Origin: Bacillota bacterium
GTDB lineage: Bacteria > Bacillota > Clostridia > Clostridiales > Clostridiaceae
Assembly: GCA_023451395.1 (NCBI GenBank)
Contig: JAEXZL010000208.1
Location: 1-61,643, forward strand
Direction: 5' to 3'
Length of the DNA: 61,643 bases
Made by a program: the position numbers and the translations under genes. The notes under the pieces were generated by a model. The model was given only the letters and a program-made list of their open reading frames with translations. It did no database searches and was not told the DNA's origin. This document shows, in pieces, positions 1 through 8,825 of the stretch; positions within the stretch are counted from its first letter, which is position 1, and every line of letters starts with the position of its first letter.

Positions 1-122
1 ATATAGATTACTATAACAACAAACGAATTAAAGGTAAACTAAAAGGACTGAGTCCTGTTCAATACAGGATTCAATCCTCGTTGGTTGCTTAGTATCTATT
101 TTTGTCTAACTTTTTGGGGTCA
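1..122 (+). mobile_element. IS3-family insertion sequence, right end only
   Basis: The first bases encode the last residues of an IS3/IS150-type transposase and are followed at 103-122 by TGTCTAACTTTTTGGGGTCA. The complement, TGACCCCAAAAAGTTAGACA, is the usual look of terminal inverted repeats in this family. The element runs off the left edge, so its left end and target duplication cannot be seen. Confidence 0.8.
3..92 (+). CDS. IS3-family transposase OrfB, C-terminal fragment
   Basis: An open frame enters from the left edge and ends at TAG 90-92. Its 29 visible residues include YNNKRIKGKLKGLSPVQYR, the characteristic tail of the DDE integrase domain of IS3/IS150 transposases, which normally reads YN..R....L...SP..YR. 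The partial state comes from the window boundary. Whether the full copy is intact is unknown. Confidence 0.8.
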   Translation: MDYYNNKRIKGKLKGLSPVQYRIQSSLVA

Positions 123-154
123 GAACATTCCGTGGTGGATTTTATTACTGAAGA

Positions 155-727
155 TTAATTATTAAACCAAAGCTCCTGAGTTTCTGTAATAACGCCATCT
201 ATCTTAATATCAAAGGGCTCTAGAGGAAGCGGCTCCTGAAGAAGCTGAAGGTCGTAGCATAAAGCTACCTTTGGTATATATCTATCTAAAGAGCCTAGAT
301 ATTTATCATAGTAACCTCCTCCATAGCCTATTCTCCCCCCATTAATATCAAAGGCAACTCCAGGCATTATTATAAAATCTATATCCTTAGCATCCATTAC
401 TTGAGCTTCCTCTTTTGGTTCAAGAATTCCGTAATGCCCAGGAATCATGTCCTCAAGGCTATATATTATCTTTGCCTCCATACTCTTTGTTTTTTTATTT
501 ATCCATGGAACAACAACGGTTTTGCCACTATCTAAGGCTGCCCTGATAATTCCGTAAGTATCCACTTCACTTCCAAAACTAATAAAAGAAAAAATGTTTT
601 TTGCCTCTTGATATTCCTTAAGCCTTTGTAATTTATCAAATATCTTACTATCTTTATATTTTCTATTCTCTTGAGAAAGCTTATCTCTCTTCTCCAGGAT
701 ACTATACCTAAGTTTTTTCTTATCCAC
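155..727 (-). CDS. 5-formyltetrahydrofolate cyclo-ligase
   Basis: ATP-dependent conversion of 5-formyl-THF to 5,10-methenyl-THF in cytosolic one-carbon metabolism. The 190-residue product has the family length. It carries the basic N-terminal helix (KKKLRYSILEKRD), a central MPGVAFD segment and the phosphate-binding GYGGGYYDKYL motif at about 134-144, which is diagnostic of the family. The start is GTG at 725-727 behind an AGGAGA site; an overlapping frame in the same stretch is only a shadow. The gene stands alone between the IS end and the FNT gene. Confidence 0.93.
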   Translation of the reverse strand: MDKKKLRYSILEKRDKLSQENRKYKDSKIFDKLQRLKEYQEAKNIFSFISFGSEVDTYGIIRAALDSGKTVVVPWINKKTKSMEAKIIYSLEDMIPGHYGILEPKEEAQVMDAKDIDFIIMPGVAFDINGGRIGYGGGYYDKYLGSLDRYIPKVALCYDLQLLQEPLPLEPFDIKIDGVITETQELWFNN

Positions 728-825
728 AAAAACATCTCCTATATTAAACTGATTATAACTAAAAATCAGCTAAAGCTATCCACTAATTTATAGTGTCCAG
801 CTTCAACTGATTTAAATATAAATAA

Positions 826-1584
826 TTAATCTCTTAAAATATAGTAATAGGCTGCTCCTACGAAAAGAGCTCCTCCTATGATATTTCCAATAGTTACTAC
901 TGATAGGTTATATATAATTCCCCCTATAGTAACACCTGCAGTATGAGGTATCATATAAGCTAGTGATAGAAGTGTCATGTTGGCAACACTATGCTCAAAG
1001 CCCATAACCGCAAAAGCAAAAATACACCAAAAGATCATTATAAGCTTGGCCGTCTCTTCTTTAAGCTTTATATAGCACCAAACAGATAAGCAAACCAATA
1101 AATTACATAAAATAGCCCTAAAAAACATCTGACCTATAGGGAGGTTTATTTTAGATTCTGCAAGGCTAACTAAAAATGCCCCGGTGCCCTTTGAAGCTAG
1201 TCCTGTTGCCAGGAACATTCCTGCAAAAAGAAGGGAGCCTACAAAATTACCAATATAGCTAATACCCCAAATTTTTAATAAATCAATTCCCTTAGCTTCT
1301 TTCTTTAAATAAGCTATGGTCATGACCATATTATTACCTGTAAAAAGATCAGCTCCAGCCATAAGCACAAGGCTTAAGGCAACAGAAAAGGTTACTCCCA
1401 TTATAAGCTTATAGGAGCTAGAGCCTCCCTCCTTAACCATTGCACCTGCAGTTGCCATAAAGGCAACACCAATTCCTACATACATACCTCCAAGGATAGA
1501 TGACATGAAATATCTAGAAACACCCTTTTTTAAGGTGTCTAGCTTTCCTTTAGCCACTTCCACTGCTTTATCCAATGTATTCAA
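826..1584 (-). CDS. Formate/nitrite transporter (FNT) family channel
   Basis: A 252-residue integral membrane protein of the aquaporin-like FNT family, which moves formate, nitrite, hydrosulfide or similar small anions as pentamers. Visible features are about six hydrophobic spans, the N-terminal GGMYVGIGVAF segment, LFTGNNMVM in the middle and the C-terminal GNIIGGALFVG. The start is TTG at 1582-1584 with an AGGGAT site upstream. The ion carried cannot be decided from sequence; formate is likely in a fermenter. No partner enzyme lies next to it. Confidence 0.88.
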   Translation of the reverse strand: MNTLDKAVEVAKGKLDTLKKGVSRYFMSSILGGMYVGIGVAFMATAGAMVKEGGSSSYKLIMGVTFSVALSLVLMAGADLFTGNNMVMTIAYLKKEAKGIDLLKIWGISYIGNFVGSLLFAGMFLATGLASKGTGAFLVSLAESKINLPIGQMFFRAILCNLLVCLSVWCYIKLKEETAKLIMIFWCIFAFAVMGFEHSVANMTLLSLAYMIPHTAGVTIGGIIYNLSVVTIGNIIGGALFVGAAYYYILRD

Positions 1585-1679
1585 TTATGTATCCCTACCT
1601 TTATTTTTTCACTTATTTTTTATTTGTAATTTTTATCCAAATAAATATAACCCTTACCTTATTATCATAGCTGGTTAAT

Positions 1680-3131
1680 TTATATATTAACCTTTTTCCA
1701 AAAGCTAGGCATAAGCAGAAGTAACATTGGATATATTTCTAATCTACCTACTATCATACAGAAGGATAAAACCAACTTGCTTAGAGGAGAAAAAATCCCA
1801 AAATTACCCATAGGACCTACCAAATCAAAACCCGGTCCTATATTACCTAAGGTAGCTGCTACTGCGGAATAGTTTGTTACCATTCCATTTCCATCTAAGG
1901 AAACAATAAGCCCTGACATAATAAATATCAATATATACATGAAAAAGAAAATAGTTATTTCTGTTAGAGATTTATCACTTATTACCTTACCACCAATTCT
2001 CACAGAATAGACAGCTCTTGGATGGATTATTTTTAAAAGCTCCTTTTTTATTGATTTTACAAGAATAAGTATCCTTATATTTTTGATACCTCCTCCAGTG
2101 GAGCCAGCACAACCTCCTATAAACATAAGTATAAACAAGATATTTCTACTAAATTCAGGCCACAAATTAAAATCCGTTGAAGAATATCCTGTGGTAGTAA
2201 TTATGGAAGATACCTGAAAGGAGGAATGTCTAAGTGCATCTCCTAGGTTTAAAATGCCCTTTCCCCAAAGGTTAAGAGTTATAAATATTATTGATGCTAA
2301 TACTACTCCACCATAAAGCCTAAACTCCTCATCCTTAAATATTCCTTTGATATTTCCTTTAAGAGCATAATAATAAAGAGAAAAGTTTGTACCGCAAATA
2401 AACATAAATACAGTTATAATAACTTCTATAAATACATTATTATATGCTCCTACGCTTAGATTTTTATTAGAAAATCCACCAGTTCCTACAGTACCGAAGG
2501 TATGAACAAAGGCATCATACCAGTTCATTCCCGCTAGCTTTAAAAGTATTATCTCAGCAACGGTTATTATTAAATATATTCCATACAATAGCTTTGCTGT
2601 CTGATGAAGCTTTGGAACAAGCTTTCCAGGAGAAGGTCCTGGGCTTTCTGCTCTCATAATTTGAAAGGAACCTGCTCCAAGACTAGGAAGTATAGCAAGA
2701 GCCAGAACAAGAACTCCCATTCCCCCTATCCAGTGAGTAAAGCTTCTCCAAAAGAGTACTCCTTCCGGCAAACCTTCAACAGCGGCTAAAATCGTTGCAC
2801 CGGTTGTGGTAAATCCAGAACTAGCCTCAAAAAAACTGTCAATAAAGGAAGGGATAGCACCGCTTAAGTAAAAAGGTAAGGCTCCAAATATAGATATTAA
2901 GATCCATCCAATAGCTACAATAGCAAATCCATCCTTAGCATAAATATTCCTATTTTTCGGTTTTACAGCAAAGGACATCAAGCCTAAAGTTAAAGTTATG
3001 AGTATTGTAATAATAAAAGCTCCTACATCCTCTCCTCTATGTATTATAGCTACTGCCAGAGACGGAAGCATAGCGAGGGATTCACAAAGTAATAAAACCC
3101 CTAAATTTTTTAATACCATTAATGAATTCAT
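1680..3131 (-). CDS. trkH: Potassium uptake protein TrkH/KtrB family
   Basis: The potassium-translocating membrane subunit of a Trk system. The product is 483 residues with repeated membrane-pore-membrane units. Selectivity-filter-like loops TTTGATI, TVGTGGFS and TTTGYSS are visible, and later GCAGSTGGG. ATG at 3129-3131 is chosen because GGAGG lies 8 nt upstream; the frame stays open 12 codons further without a site. The start lies 50 nt inside the end of trkA, so translation is probably coupled. Confidence 0.93.
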   Translation of the reverse strand: MNSLMVLKNLGVLLLCESLAMLPSLAVAIIHRGEDVGAFIITILITLTLGLMSFAVKPKNRNIYAKDGFAIVAIGWILISIFGALPFYLSGAIPSFIDSFFEASSGFTTTGATILAAVEGLPEGVLFWRSFTHWIGGMGVLVLALAILPSLGAGSFQIMRAESPGPSPGKLVPKLHQTAKLLYGIYLIITVAEIILLKLAGMNWYDAFVHTFGTVGTGGFSNKNLSVGAYNNVFIEVIITVFMFICGTNFSLYYYALKGNIKGIFKDEEFRLYGGVVLASIIFITLNLWGKGILNLGDALRHSSFQVSSIITTTGYSSTDFNLWPEFSRNILFILMFIGGCAGSTGGGIKNIRILILVKSIKKELLKIIHPRAVYSVRIGGKVISDKSLTEITIFFFMYILIFIMSGLIVSLDGNGMVTNYSAVAATLGNIGPGFDLVGPMGNFGIFSPLSKLVLSFCMIVGRLEIYPMLLLLMPSFWKKVNI

Positions 3132-4488
3132 TGTGTATTCCTCCATGGTTAGTAATAGATATATCATCTAAGAAATTTATAGGCTTTCCCTTTGATATTA
3201 CTATAACCCTATCACCTTTTTTTAGATAATCATTACCATGAGGTACTACAACCTCATTCTTTCTTACAATAGTTGCTATAATAACCTCAGGAGATATATT
3301 TAAATCCTTTATAGGCTTATTTATGATTTTACTATCATCTTTTATATAAAACTCTACTATATCAGCGTGTCCATCTATTATTCTTAAAAAGTTTTGTAGC
3401 TGCTTTCCCTTTATGAACTTTAAAATCTGATTTGTTACTATAAGCTTTGGCACTATAACTGTATCTAAACCAAGGTCTTTAACTATATTTATATAGTTGC
3501 TTCGGCTTATTTTGGTGATTACCTTCTTGACTCCCATCCTTTTAGCTAATAAAGAGGACATTAGGTTCTCCTCATCCATGCCTGTAACTGCTATAAATCC
3601 ATCCATATCTGAAAGATTCTCTGATTGTAGAACCTCTTCATCAGTGCCGTCAGCATTTATAATAAGAGTATCAGGTAAAAGCTCCGTAAGCTCCTGACAC
3701 CTTTTTTCATTGATTTCAATGAGCTTAACCTTAACACCCATCTCATTTAATAAACTGCAGAGGTAATATCCTATCCTTCCTCCACCTATTATCATAACCT
3801 TTTTAATCTTTATAGGTTGACGATTATAACATTTACAAAAATTATATATGTTAGAGTGCTTTCCTATAATATATATCTCATCATCCTTCTCAATGACAAA
3901 ATCACCATTAGGGACAATAACCTCATTTCCTCTAACCACAATACCAACGAGTACTGAGGAATGATTTTCCTTATCAATTTTTTTAATGCTTTTGCCTATT
4001 AAATTCATATCCTCTGTAACCTTAAGGTCTACTAACCTTACCATTCCCTTGGCAAAGTTCTCTACGTTTACAGCAGAGGAAAAACTTATTGAATTAGCAA
4101 TTTCATCTGCCGCAGCCTGTTCCGGGTTGATAACTAGATTAAGCCCAAGCTGCTCCCTTAAAAGAGAAAGCTCTTTAGCATATTCTGGATCTCTTATTCT
4201 TGCAACGGTATTTATAGCTCCCAGACGCTTTCCTGTTAAACAGCAAACCATGTTAACCTCATCACTTTCTGTTGCTGCAATAAGAATATGAGTATTTTCT
4301 ATTCCCGCCTCCTGAAGAACACTAGTGCTTACACCATTCCCCCTAATACACATAACATCTAAAGTATTCTCTGCCTTTTCTAAGGCAAGTGGGTTCTTAT
4401 CTATAATTGTCACATCAAAATTTTCCTTAACTAGATTTTCTGTTAAGGCATAGCCTACCTTGCCGGCACCTATAATAATGACTTTCAT
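3082..4488 (-). CDS. trkA: Trk potassium uptake regulatory subunit TrkA
   Basis: Peripheral NAD(H)/nucleotide-binding subunit that gates TrkH. The 468 residues form two tandem RCK_N-RCK_C units: the first Rossmann motif GAGKVGYAL starts near residue 7 and the second is GGGRIGYYL near the middle, each followed by an acidic residue ending strand 2 and a C-terminal TrkA_C lobe. ATG at 4486-4488 has TGGAGGA just upstream; an in-frame TTG four codons earlier overlaps that site and is rejected. First gene of the trkA-trkH pair. Confidence 0.93.
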   Translation of the reverse strand: MKVIIIGAGKVGYALTENLVKENFDVTIIDKNPLALEKAENTLDVMCIRGNGVSTSVLQEAGIENTHILIAATESDEVNMVCCLTGKRLGAINTVARIRDPEYAKELSLLREQLGLNLVINPEQAAADEIANSISFSSAVNVENFAKGMVRLVDLKVTEDMNLIGKSIKKIDKENHSSVLVGIVVRGNEVIVPNGDFVIEKDDEIYIIGKHSNIYNFCKCYNRQPIKIKKVMIIGGGRIGYYLCSLLNEMGVKVKLIEINEKRCQELTELLPDTLIINADGTDEEVLQSENLSDMDGFIAVTGMDEENLMSSLLAKRMGVKKVITKISRSNYINIVKDLGLDTVIVPKLIVTNQILKFIKGKQLQNFLRIIDGHADIVEFYIKDDSKIINKPIKDLNISPEVIIATIVRKNEVVVPHGNDYLKKGDRVIVISKGKPINFLDDISITNHGGIHNEFINGIKKFRGFITL

Positions 4489-4825
4489 TTCTTCCTCCAA
4501 AGCTTTAATTATAAACTTTAATTATATATCGTATATTAACTATAACAAATTTTTTAAATTAAACAAGGCTATTCTATGCAGTTATAAATAAAATTATAGC
4601 ATATATTGTCTAAATATTTAGATTTATTTGTGTCATATTCAATATGTTGTAGGTTATCAACATTATACACAATATCTTGTGGATAAAATTAATAGCACAA
4701 TCAACATTGATTTAACAAATATTTATAATACAAAGAATATTTTTAGTAAATAGAACCTTTAAACCTAATTTAATCCAAAACCATAATATATACAAAGGTA
4801 CATCTTATATCTTAATAGATGAATA
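4489..4825. other. 337-bp AT-rich intergenic region with DnaA-box-like cluster
   Basis: No convincing gene. It holds the leader of trkA and the sequence downstream of the glycosyltransferase gene. Three 9-mers resembling the DnaA box TTATCCACA occur within 33 bp: TTATCAACA at 4654-4662, TTATACACA at 4663-4671 and TGTGGATAA, the exact complement of the consensus, at 4678-4686. A short palindrome CTAAATATTTAG lies slightly before them. Confidence 0.4.
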
Positions 4826-6139
4826 TTATTTAGACCTTAGAAGTTTACTTTTAATATATCTCCCTAATTCATAAACTCCTTGTCCAGTATAAATTAACAC
4901 AATAAACATTACTGGATACATGTATCTGGAAAAACAGTAAAAGGGCAAGTACACTGTATTAAAATATATTACTGTTAATATTAGAAGCCAATGGATATTC
5001 TTAAACTCTTTTCTTCTAATAAGACTTATTATTGCAGCAAAAGCAATAATCAAGTATAGCCTATGTATAGAGGTTGTACTATTATAACCTAAGCTACTAG
5101 GAAGATTAAATAAGTTCTTCCAGAGAAATGGTGTATACCAATTTTCCTTAGTTTTTCCTATAGTGTACCAGTATATATACTTTAAGGGCTCCTTAGTCAT
5201 TGTATTTTTTATTCTATAATTACCTATCCAAGTCTCAACTTCATCATTTACAATTTCATTCCTTCCATAGTCATCATAATTTATTTTACCCTCAGCCCTT
5301 ATAAGGGATTCATAATCTATATTTTCTATCTTACTTACTGATTGATCGTAGTTTATATAGGTTCCCTTCCAAAAGGGATTACCGCTGGATAGGGTTAAAG
5401 GTATGAATTTATCAAAAACCATATAATTTCTAATTATCCATGGACTGAGCATAGCACAAACTATAGCTATCACTAGAAGGGAATATTTTATAATATTTAC
5501 AAACTTATATTTATTAATAATCCATAAAACTAAAACCACTAGTGGAAACATTAATATTGTCGGCCTAAAAAGAGCCATTAGTCCTAAAACTACCCCTCCC
5601 CAAATATAATATTTAGTCTTTCTTTTCCATACGGCATAATAGACAATAAGAATTAATAAGGTCAATAAAAAGGTAAATATCTGCTCCGTTAGAATAATAT
5701 TTGCTACAAATATATTGGGAAAATATATAGAAGAGATAAAAACTGTTATGAGAGCAGCATTCTTAGAAAAAACTTTTCTAGATATATGGAAGGTTATATA
5801 TAAAGATAAGGCTCCTAGAATAGCCTGAAATATTTTAAAAGGTAGTATGGGATATTTTCCAAAAACAGCTACAAAGCCAGCTAATACCGTAGTAATACCA
5901 GGCATTATGAATACAGTATTTATATCTGGATAATTATAAGTATATTTACCTGTTTCTAAAAGCGTCCAAGCACTTCTCAAATACTTAACATCATCATCAT
6001 CCATTTTAATTAGATCTCCTATAAGCATGCCCCTATCTCCATGAATAATAAAAGATAGGATGCAGAGAAATAAATAAATACCTATAAAGGTAACTAATAA
6101 AATTTTTGTTTTCTTATCCTCATTTTTTAAGGTAAACAT
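4826..6139 (-). CDS. Membrane glycosyltransferase, ArnT/PMT-like (GT39/GT83 type)
   Basis: A 437-residue polytopic membrane protein with about 10-12 hydrophobic spans. The first extracytoplasmic loop is acidic (KMDDDDVKYLRSAW), as expected for GT-C lipid-sugar transferases that use a polyprenyl-phosphate donor. A later loop carries PFWKGTY and a Trp-rich segment. ATG at 6137-6139 follows GAGGG at good spacing; the frame extends to a TTG upstream that has no site. Substrate and acceptor are unknown, and no cell-wall or glycan genes lie beside it. Confidence 0.7.
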   Translation of the reverse strand: MFTLKNEDKKTKILLVTFIGIYLFLCILSFIIHGDRGMLIGDLIKMDDDDVKYLRSAWTLLETGKYTYNYPDINTVFIMPGITTVLAGFVAVFGKYPILPFKIFQAILGALSLYITFHISRKVFSKNAALITVFISSIYFPNIFVANIILTEQIFTFLLTLLILIVYYAVWKRKTKYYIWGGVVLGLMALFRPTILMFPLVVLVLWIINKYKFVNIIKYSLLVIAIVCAMLSPWIIRNYMVFDKFIPLTLSSGNPFWKGTYINYDQSVSKIENIDYESLIRAEGKINYDDYGRNEIVNDEVETWIGNYRIKNTMTKEPLKYIYWYTIGKTKENWYTPFLWKNLFNLPSSLGYNSTTSIHRLYLIIAFAAIISLIRRKEFKNIHWLLILTVIYFNTVYLPFYCFSRYMYPVMFIVLIYTGQGVYELGRYIKSKLLRSK

Positions 6140-6250
6140 ACAATCCCTCAATTTATATAAATATAGTAAACCAAGTGATATTATAGCACATATTTACATT
6201 TTAGTTAAATATAACTATGGATAGTATTTGTCTTATATGTTAATAAAAAA

Positions 6251-6278
6251 AGTAGATGTCAACCGGCTGACACCTACT
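6251..6278 (-). terminator. Rho-independent terminator of the 27-residue peptide gene
   Basis: On the minus strand GTAGGTGTCA pairs with TGACATCTAC across a six-base GCCGGT loop, followed by seven T. One position is a G-U pair in the minus RNA but would be an A-C mismatch on plus, so it is built for minus transcription. Confidence 0.8.
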
Positions 6279-6292
6279 ATTCGAGACTTATA

Positions 6293-6376
6293 CTATTTCC
6301 AAAATAAAAGAATCATGGTTAGTAAGCTTACAAGAAATACGCATATGGTTTTTATAATCTCCAGAAAATTCCTCAT
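6293..6376 (-). CDS. 27-residue hydrophobic peptide, possible type I toxin
   Basis: A tiny ORF whose product begins MRNFLEIIKT, then has a hydrophobic stretch (ICVFLVSLLTMILLF) and ends WK. It would form one membrane helix with charged ends. Support for expression is strong: AAAGGAGG sits 8 nt before ATG, a TATAAT with an upstream TG lies at 6405-6410, and a terminator follows the stop by about 15 nt. Such short autonomous units are typical of type I toxins and small membrane regulators. No antisense RNA has been demonstrated, and no specific family is recognised. Confidence 0.6.
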   Translation of the reverse strand: MRNFLEIIKTICVFLVSLLTMILLFWK

Positions 6377-6404
6377 TAGTAATGCCTCCTTTAACAGTTT
6401 ATGT

Positions 6405-6410
6405 ATTATA
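6405..6410 (-). promoter_or_regulatory. -10 element of the 27-residue peptide gene
   Basis: TATAAT on the minus strand with TG two bases upstream. A TTATAG sits 17 nt further up as a weak -35. It would give a 5' leader of only about 20-25 nt. Confidence 0.4.
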
Positions 6411-6661
6411 AGCATTCTGTCATATCTCTATAACTGCTATTAGTCTTATATCCTGCTACTCTTGACTGTAAATTATAATCTACAATAAATAGATATGCAC
6501 TTGCACCTTTTATTTCCTAACAGAAAGTCTTTTAACAACACATTTATTAATGTCCTCATATAACCAGCTTTCTAAATACAACTGGAAGCCATATGCTTTT
6601 TTAGGTACGTAGATAAAATAAACATAATAGTTCCTTTTTAGTTCTCTTAAACAAATAAAAA

Positions 6662-6685
6662 AAGCTCAACCACAAAGGTTAAGCC
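6662..6685 (-). terminator. Terminator after tRNA-Arg
   Basis: On the minus strand GCTTAACC pairs with GGTTGAGC and is followed by seven T, just past the CCA end of the tRNA. Confidence 0.7.
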
Positions 6686-6692
6686 TGCATTA

Positions 6693-6767
6693 TGGTAGGG
6701 TGTATAGGAATCGAACCCATAATGTGCGGTCCGTAGCCGCATGTTATATCCATTTAACTAACACCCC
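6693..6767 (-). tRNA. tRNA-Arg (anticodon ACG)
   Basis: Cloverleaf folds by eye: acceptor GGGGTGT/ACACCCT, anticodon stem TGCGG/CCGCA with loop CTACGGA giving anticodon ACG, T-loop GGGTTCGATTCCT, and an encoded CCA at 6693-6695. ACG is read as ICG after A-to-I editing and serves CGN arginine codons. Confidence 0.93.
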
Positions 6768-7192
6768 GTATTGAATTATAATTAATATAGTGCAAATTTA
6801 ATTATCATTAACATAGTTATATTAGCATAATTAAGCTTTAAAATCAATTTTTTTGTGAGGTAAAATACATAATACTTTTATTAACTGTTTAGTAAGTTCA
6901 AATTATGTTAATAATTATAAAAAGGTCAGAAACAAGCTAAATATCAAAGGTTACTAAAGACATATTATCTGTGTAGTAAATAATATATTAACTTTGTTAT
7001 TAAGATAACACATATAAAAATTACTATGCTAGAATTTACTTATACCAATAAATTAACTAAGTATATATATATTATTCACAGAATTTTTCATTATCTATTC
7101 CTTAAGTGCTATTTTTACTATTGAATTAATATTATAATAGTTATTATGGTATTATATTTTATCTTATAGAATTTACTTAAGGAGAGTTGATT
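6768..7192. other. 425-bp AT-rich region with no gene seen
   Basis: It separates the leftward tRNA-Arg from the rightward degV and must hold both promoters. No ORF with a plausible ribosome binding site and no clear hairpin was found. Several TATAAT-like strings occur, but the base composition makes any single assignment unreliable. Confidence 0.5.
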
Positions 7193-8068
7193 ATGAATAA
7201 TTTAGTAATATTGACAGATTCCAGTTGCGATTTACCATTACAATTTATAAAAGATAATAATATTCCTTACCTAGGCATATGTCTTAATTTTAAAGGTAAA
7301 GAATATGTTGAAGATTTTGGTCAAACTTTAACTTATAAAGAGTTTTATAATGAGGTTAGAAAGGGTGAAATGCCCTCAACTGCTCAGGTAAACGCCTATA
7401 GGTTTGCTGAAGAATTTAAGAAGCATGTTAAGGAAGGTAAATCAATTATCTATCTTGGCTTCTCATCAGCTCTAAGCGGAACCTTTAACAGCTCCTTAAT
7501 TGCTAGGGATGAGGTTCTTCAAGAATATCCAGAAGCAGATATCACAGTGATTGACACTAAGTCTGCCTCTATGGGTGTGGGTCTTTTAGTTTATTATGCC
7601 TATGAGCTTCTAAATAAAGGGGCTACTAAAGAAGAGATAATTTCCTGGGTTCAGGATAACATACCCAAGACCATTCACTGGTTTACTGTAGATGATTTAA
7701 ATCATCTAAAGAGAGGTGGAAGAGTTTCCGCCACTACCGCAGCCATTGGAACACTTTTATCCATTAAGCCTGTGCTACATGTAAATGACTCAGGCCAGCT
7801 TATTAATGTTTCCAAGGCAAAGGGAAGAAAAAAAGCTATTAAGGAATTATTTTCAAATTTTGAAAAACATGTTGTAAATCCGAAGGATCAGGTAATATTT
7901 ATAAGTCATGGAGATTGTTTAGAAGAAGCAGAGTCTTTAGCTTCTATGATTAGAGAAAATTATGAGGTTAGGGATATAATAATTAATCCCGTAGGGCCCG
8001 TTATAGGAAGTCATTCAGGCCCAGGAACTATAGCCTTATTCTTTCTAGGAGATACCCGTCAGCCATAA
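7193..8068 (+). CDS. DegV family fatty-acid-binding protein
   Basis: DegV/FakB-type protein that binds one fatty acid and can present it to a fatty acid kinase (FakA) for phosphorylation. The 291 residues carry the family hallmarks: TDSSCDL at 8-14, PSTAQVN, LSGTFNSS and LKRGGRVS, ending with the S-G-P-G-T segment of the lipid-binding lobe. ATG at 7193 is preceded by AAGGAGAG; an in-frame TTG two codons earlier is less well placed. No fakA is visible nearby, so its physiological partner is unknown. Confidence 0.92.
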   Translation: MNNLVILTDSSCDLPLQFIKDNNIPYLGICLNFKGKEYVEDFGQTLTYKEFYNEVRKGEMPSTAQVNAYRFAEEFKKHVKEGKSIIYLGFSSALSGTFNSSLIARDEVLQEYPEADITVIDTKSASMGVGLLVYYAYELLNKGATKEEIISWVQDNIPKTIHWFTVDDLNHLKRGGRVSATTAAIGTLLSIKPVLHVNDSGQLINVSKAKGRKKAIKELFSNFEKHVVNPKDQVIFISHGDCLEEAESLASMIRENYEVRDIIINPVGPVIGSHSGPGTIALFFLGDTRQP

Positions 8069-8107
8069 TCCTCTCTTTAAAAACCTATCCTGCGGCATTA
8101 TGCAAAA

Positions 8108-8135
8108 AAATAACCTAAACAATATTTGGTTATTT
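8108..8135. repeat. Inverted repeat in the rubrerythrin leader
   Basis: AAATAACC and GGTTATTT face each other across a 12-nt loop, ending about 7 nt before the AAAGGAGG site of the rubrerythrin gene. It could be an operator or a leader hairpin affecting translation. Confidence 0.4.
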
Positions 8136-8156
8136 TATATAAAGGAGGTTTTTTAT

Positions 8157-8777
8157 ATGAAGAGTTTAAAAGGCACAAAAACTGCTGTTTCCCTAGCAGA
8201 TGCATTTGCAGGGGAGGCTCAGGCAAGAAACAGGTATACCTATTATGCAAAGGTAGCAGAAAAGGAAGGTCATCATTATATCGCTGAAATGTTCTTAGAA
8301 ACAGCTCATAATGAAAGAGCTCATGCAGAGGTATTTTACAACTATCTTGTAGATGGTCTTGGTGCCTCTACAATTAAAGTTGATGCTGAATATCCTATAG
8401 GTAAAGAAACTACTTTAGAGAACCTTTATTATGCTGCAGCTGGTGAAAGAGAAGAATGGGGAATGCTTTATCCTAATTTCTCACAAATTGCTAAAGAAGA
8501 GGGTTTCCCTCAAATAGCTCGTTCCTTTGATGAGATTATCGAAGTAGAAAACAGGCATGAATCTAGATTCCTGGCCTTCTATTATGCTCTCAAGGAAGAT
8601 AAGCTTTATAAGAGGGATGAAGAAATATTCTGGAAATGTGCTAACTGTGGCTACATACATGAAGGAAAGGAAGCTCCAGGAGCTTGTCCTGCATGTAAAT
8701 ACCCAAGAGGCTATTTTGAACCCTTAAGAGAAGAGCCCTATGATGTAAGGCTTAAGGGAGAACCTGAAGAACAATAG
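8157..8777 (+). CDS. Rubrerythrin
   Basis: Peroxide-reducing diiron protein of anaerobes that takes electrons from NAD(P)H via rubredoxin-like carriers. The 206 residues have an N-terminal four-helix ferritin-like domain with iron ligands in GEAQARNRY (E20), ETAHNERAH, GEREEW and EVENRHE, then a C-terminal rubredoxin domain CANCGY...CPACKYPRGYF. The order, diiron first and rubredoxin last, is the classical one, not the reversed type. ATG at 8157 has AAAGGAGG upstream; the frame stays open further left without a site. A hairpin sits in its leader. Confidence 0.95.
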   Translation: MKSLKGTKTAVSLADAFAGEAQARNRYTYYAKVAEKEGHHYIAEMFLETAHNERAHAEVFYNYLVDGLGASTIKVDAEYPIGKETTLENLYYAAAGEREEWGMLYPNFSQIAKEEGFPQIARSFDEIIEVENRHESRFLAFYYALKEDKLYKRDEEIFWKCANCGYIHEGKEAPGACPACKYPRGYFEPLREEPYDVRLKGEPEEQ

Positions 8778-8786
8778 CATTTTGAG

Positions 8787-8825
8787 AAAATAGCGAGGAC
8801 ATTAGTCTTCGCTATTTTATTTTTC
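8787..8825 (+). terminator. Terminator after rubrerythrin
   Basis: AAAATAGCGA pairs with TCGCTATTTT and is followed by ATTTTT, directly after the stop codon. Confidence 0.8.

Noticed and set aside
6228..6443. Plus-strand ORF of 71 codons across the small peptide gene
   Set aside because: It reads antisense through the terminator, ORF and promoter of the 27-residue gene, and has no ribosome binding site.
6510..6665. An open minus-strand frame of about 50 codons with protein-like composition (for example YVYFIYVPKKAYGFQLYLE)
   Set aside because: It has no ATG, GTG or TTG start, no ribosome binding site, and its beginning runs through the tRNA-Arg terminator. At best a decayed gene end.
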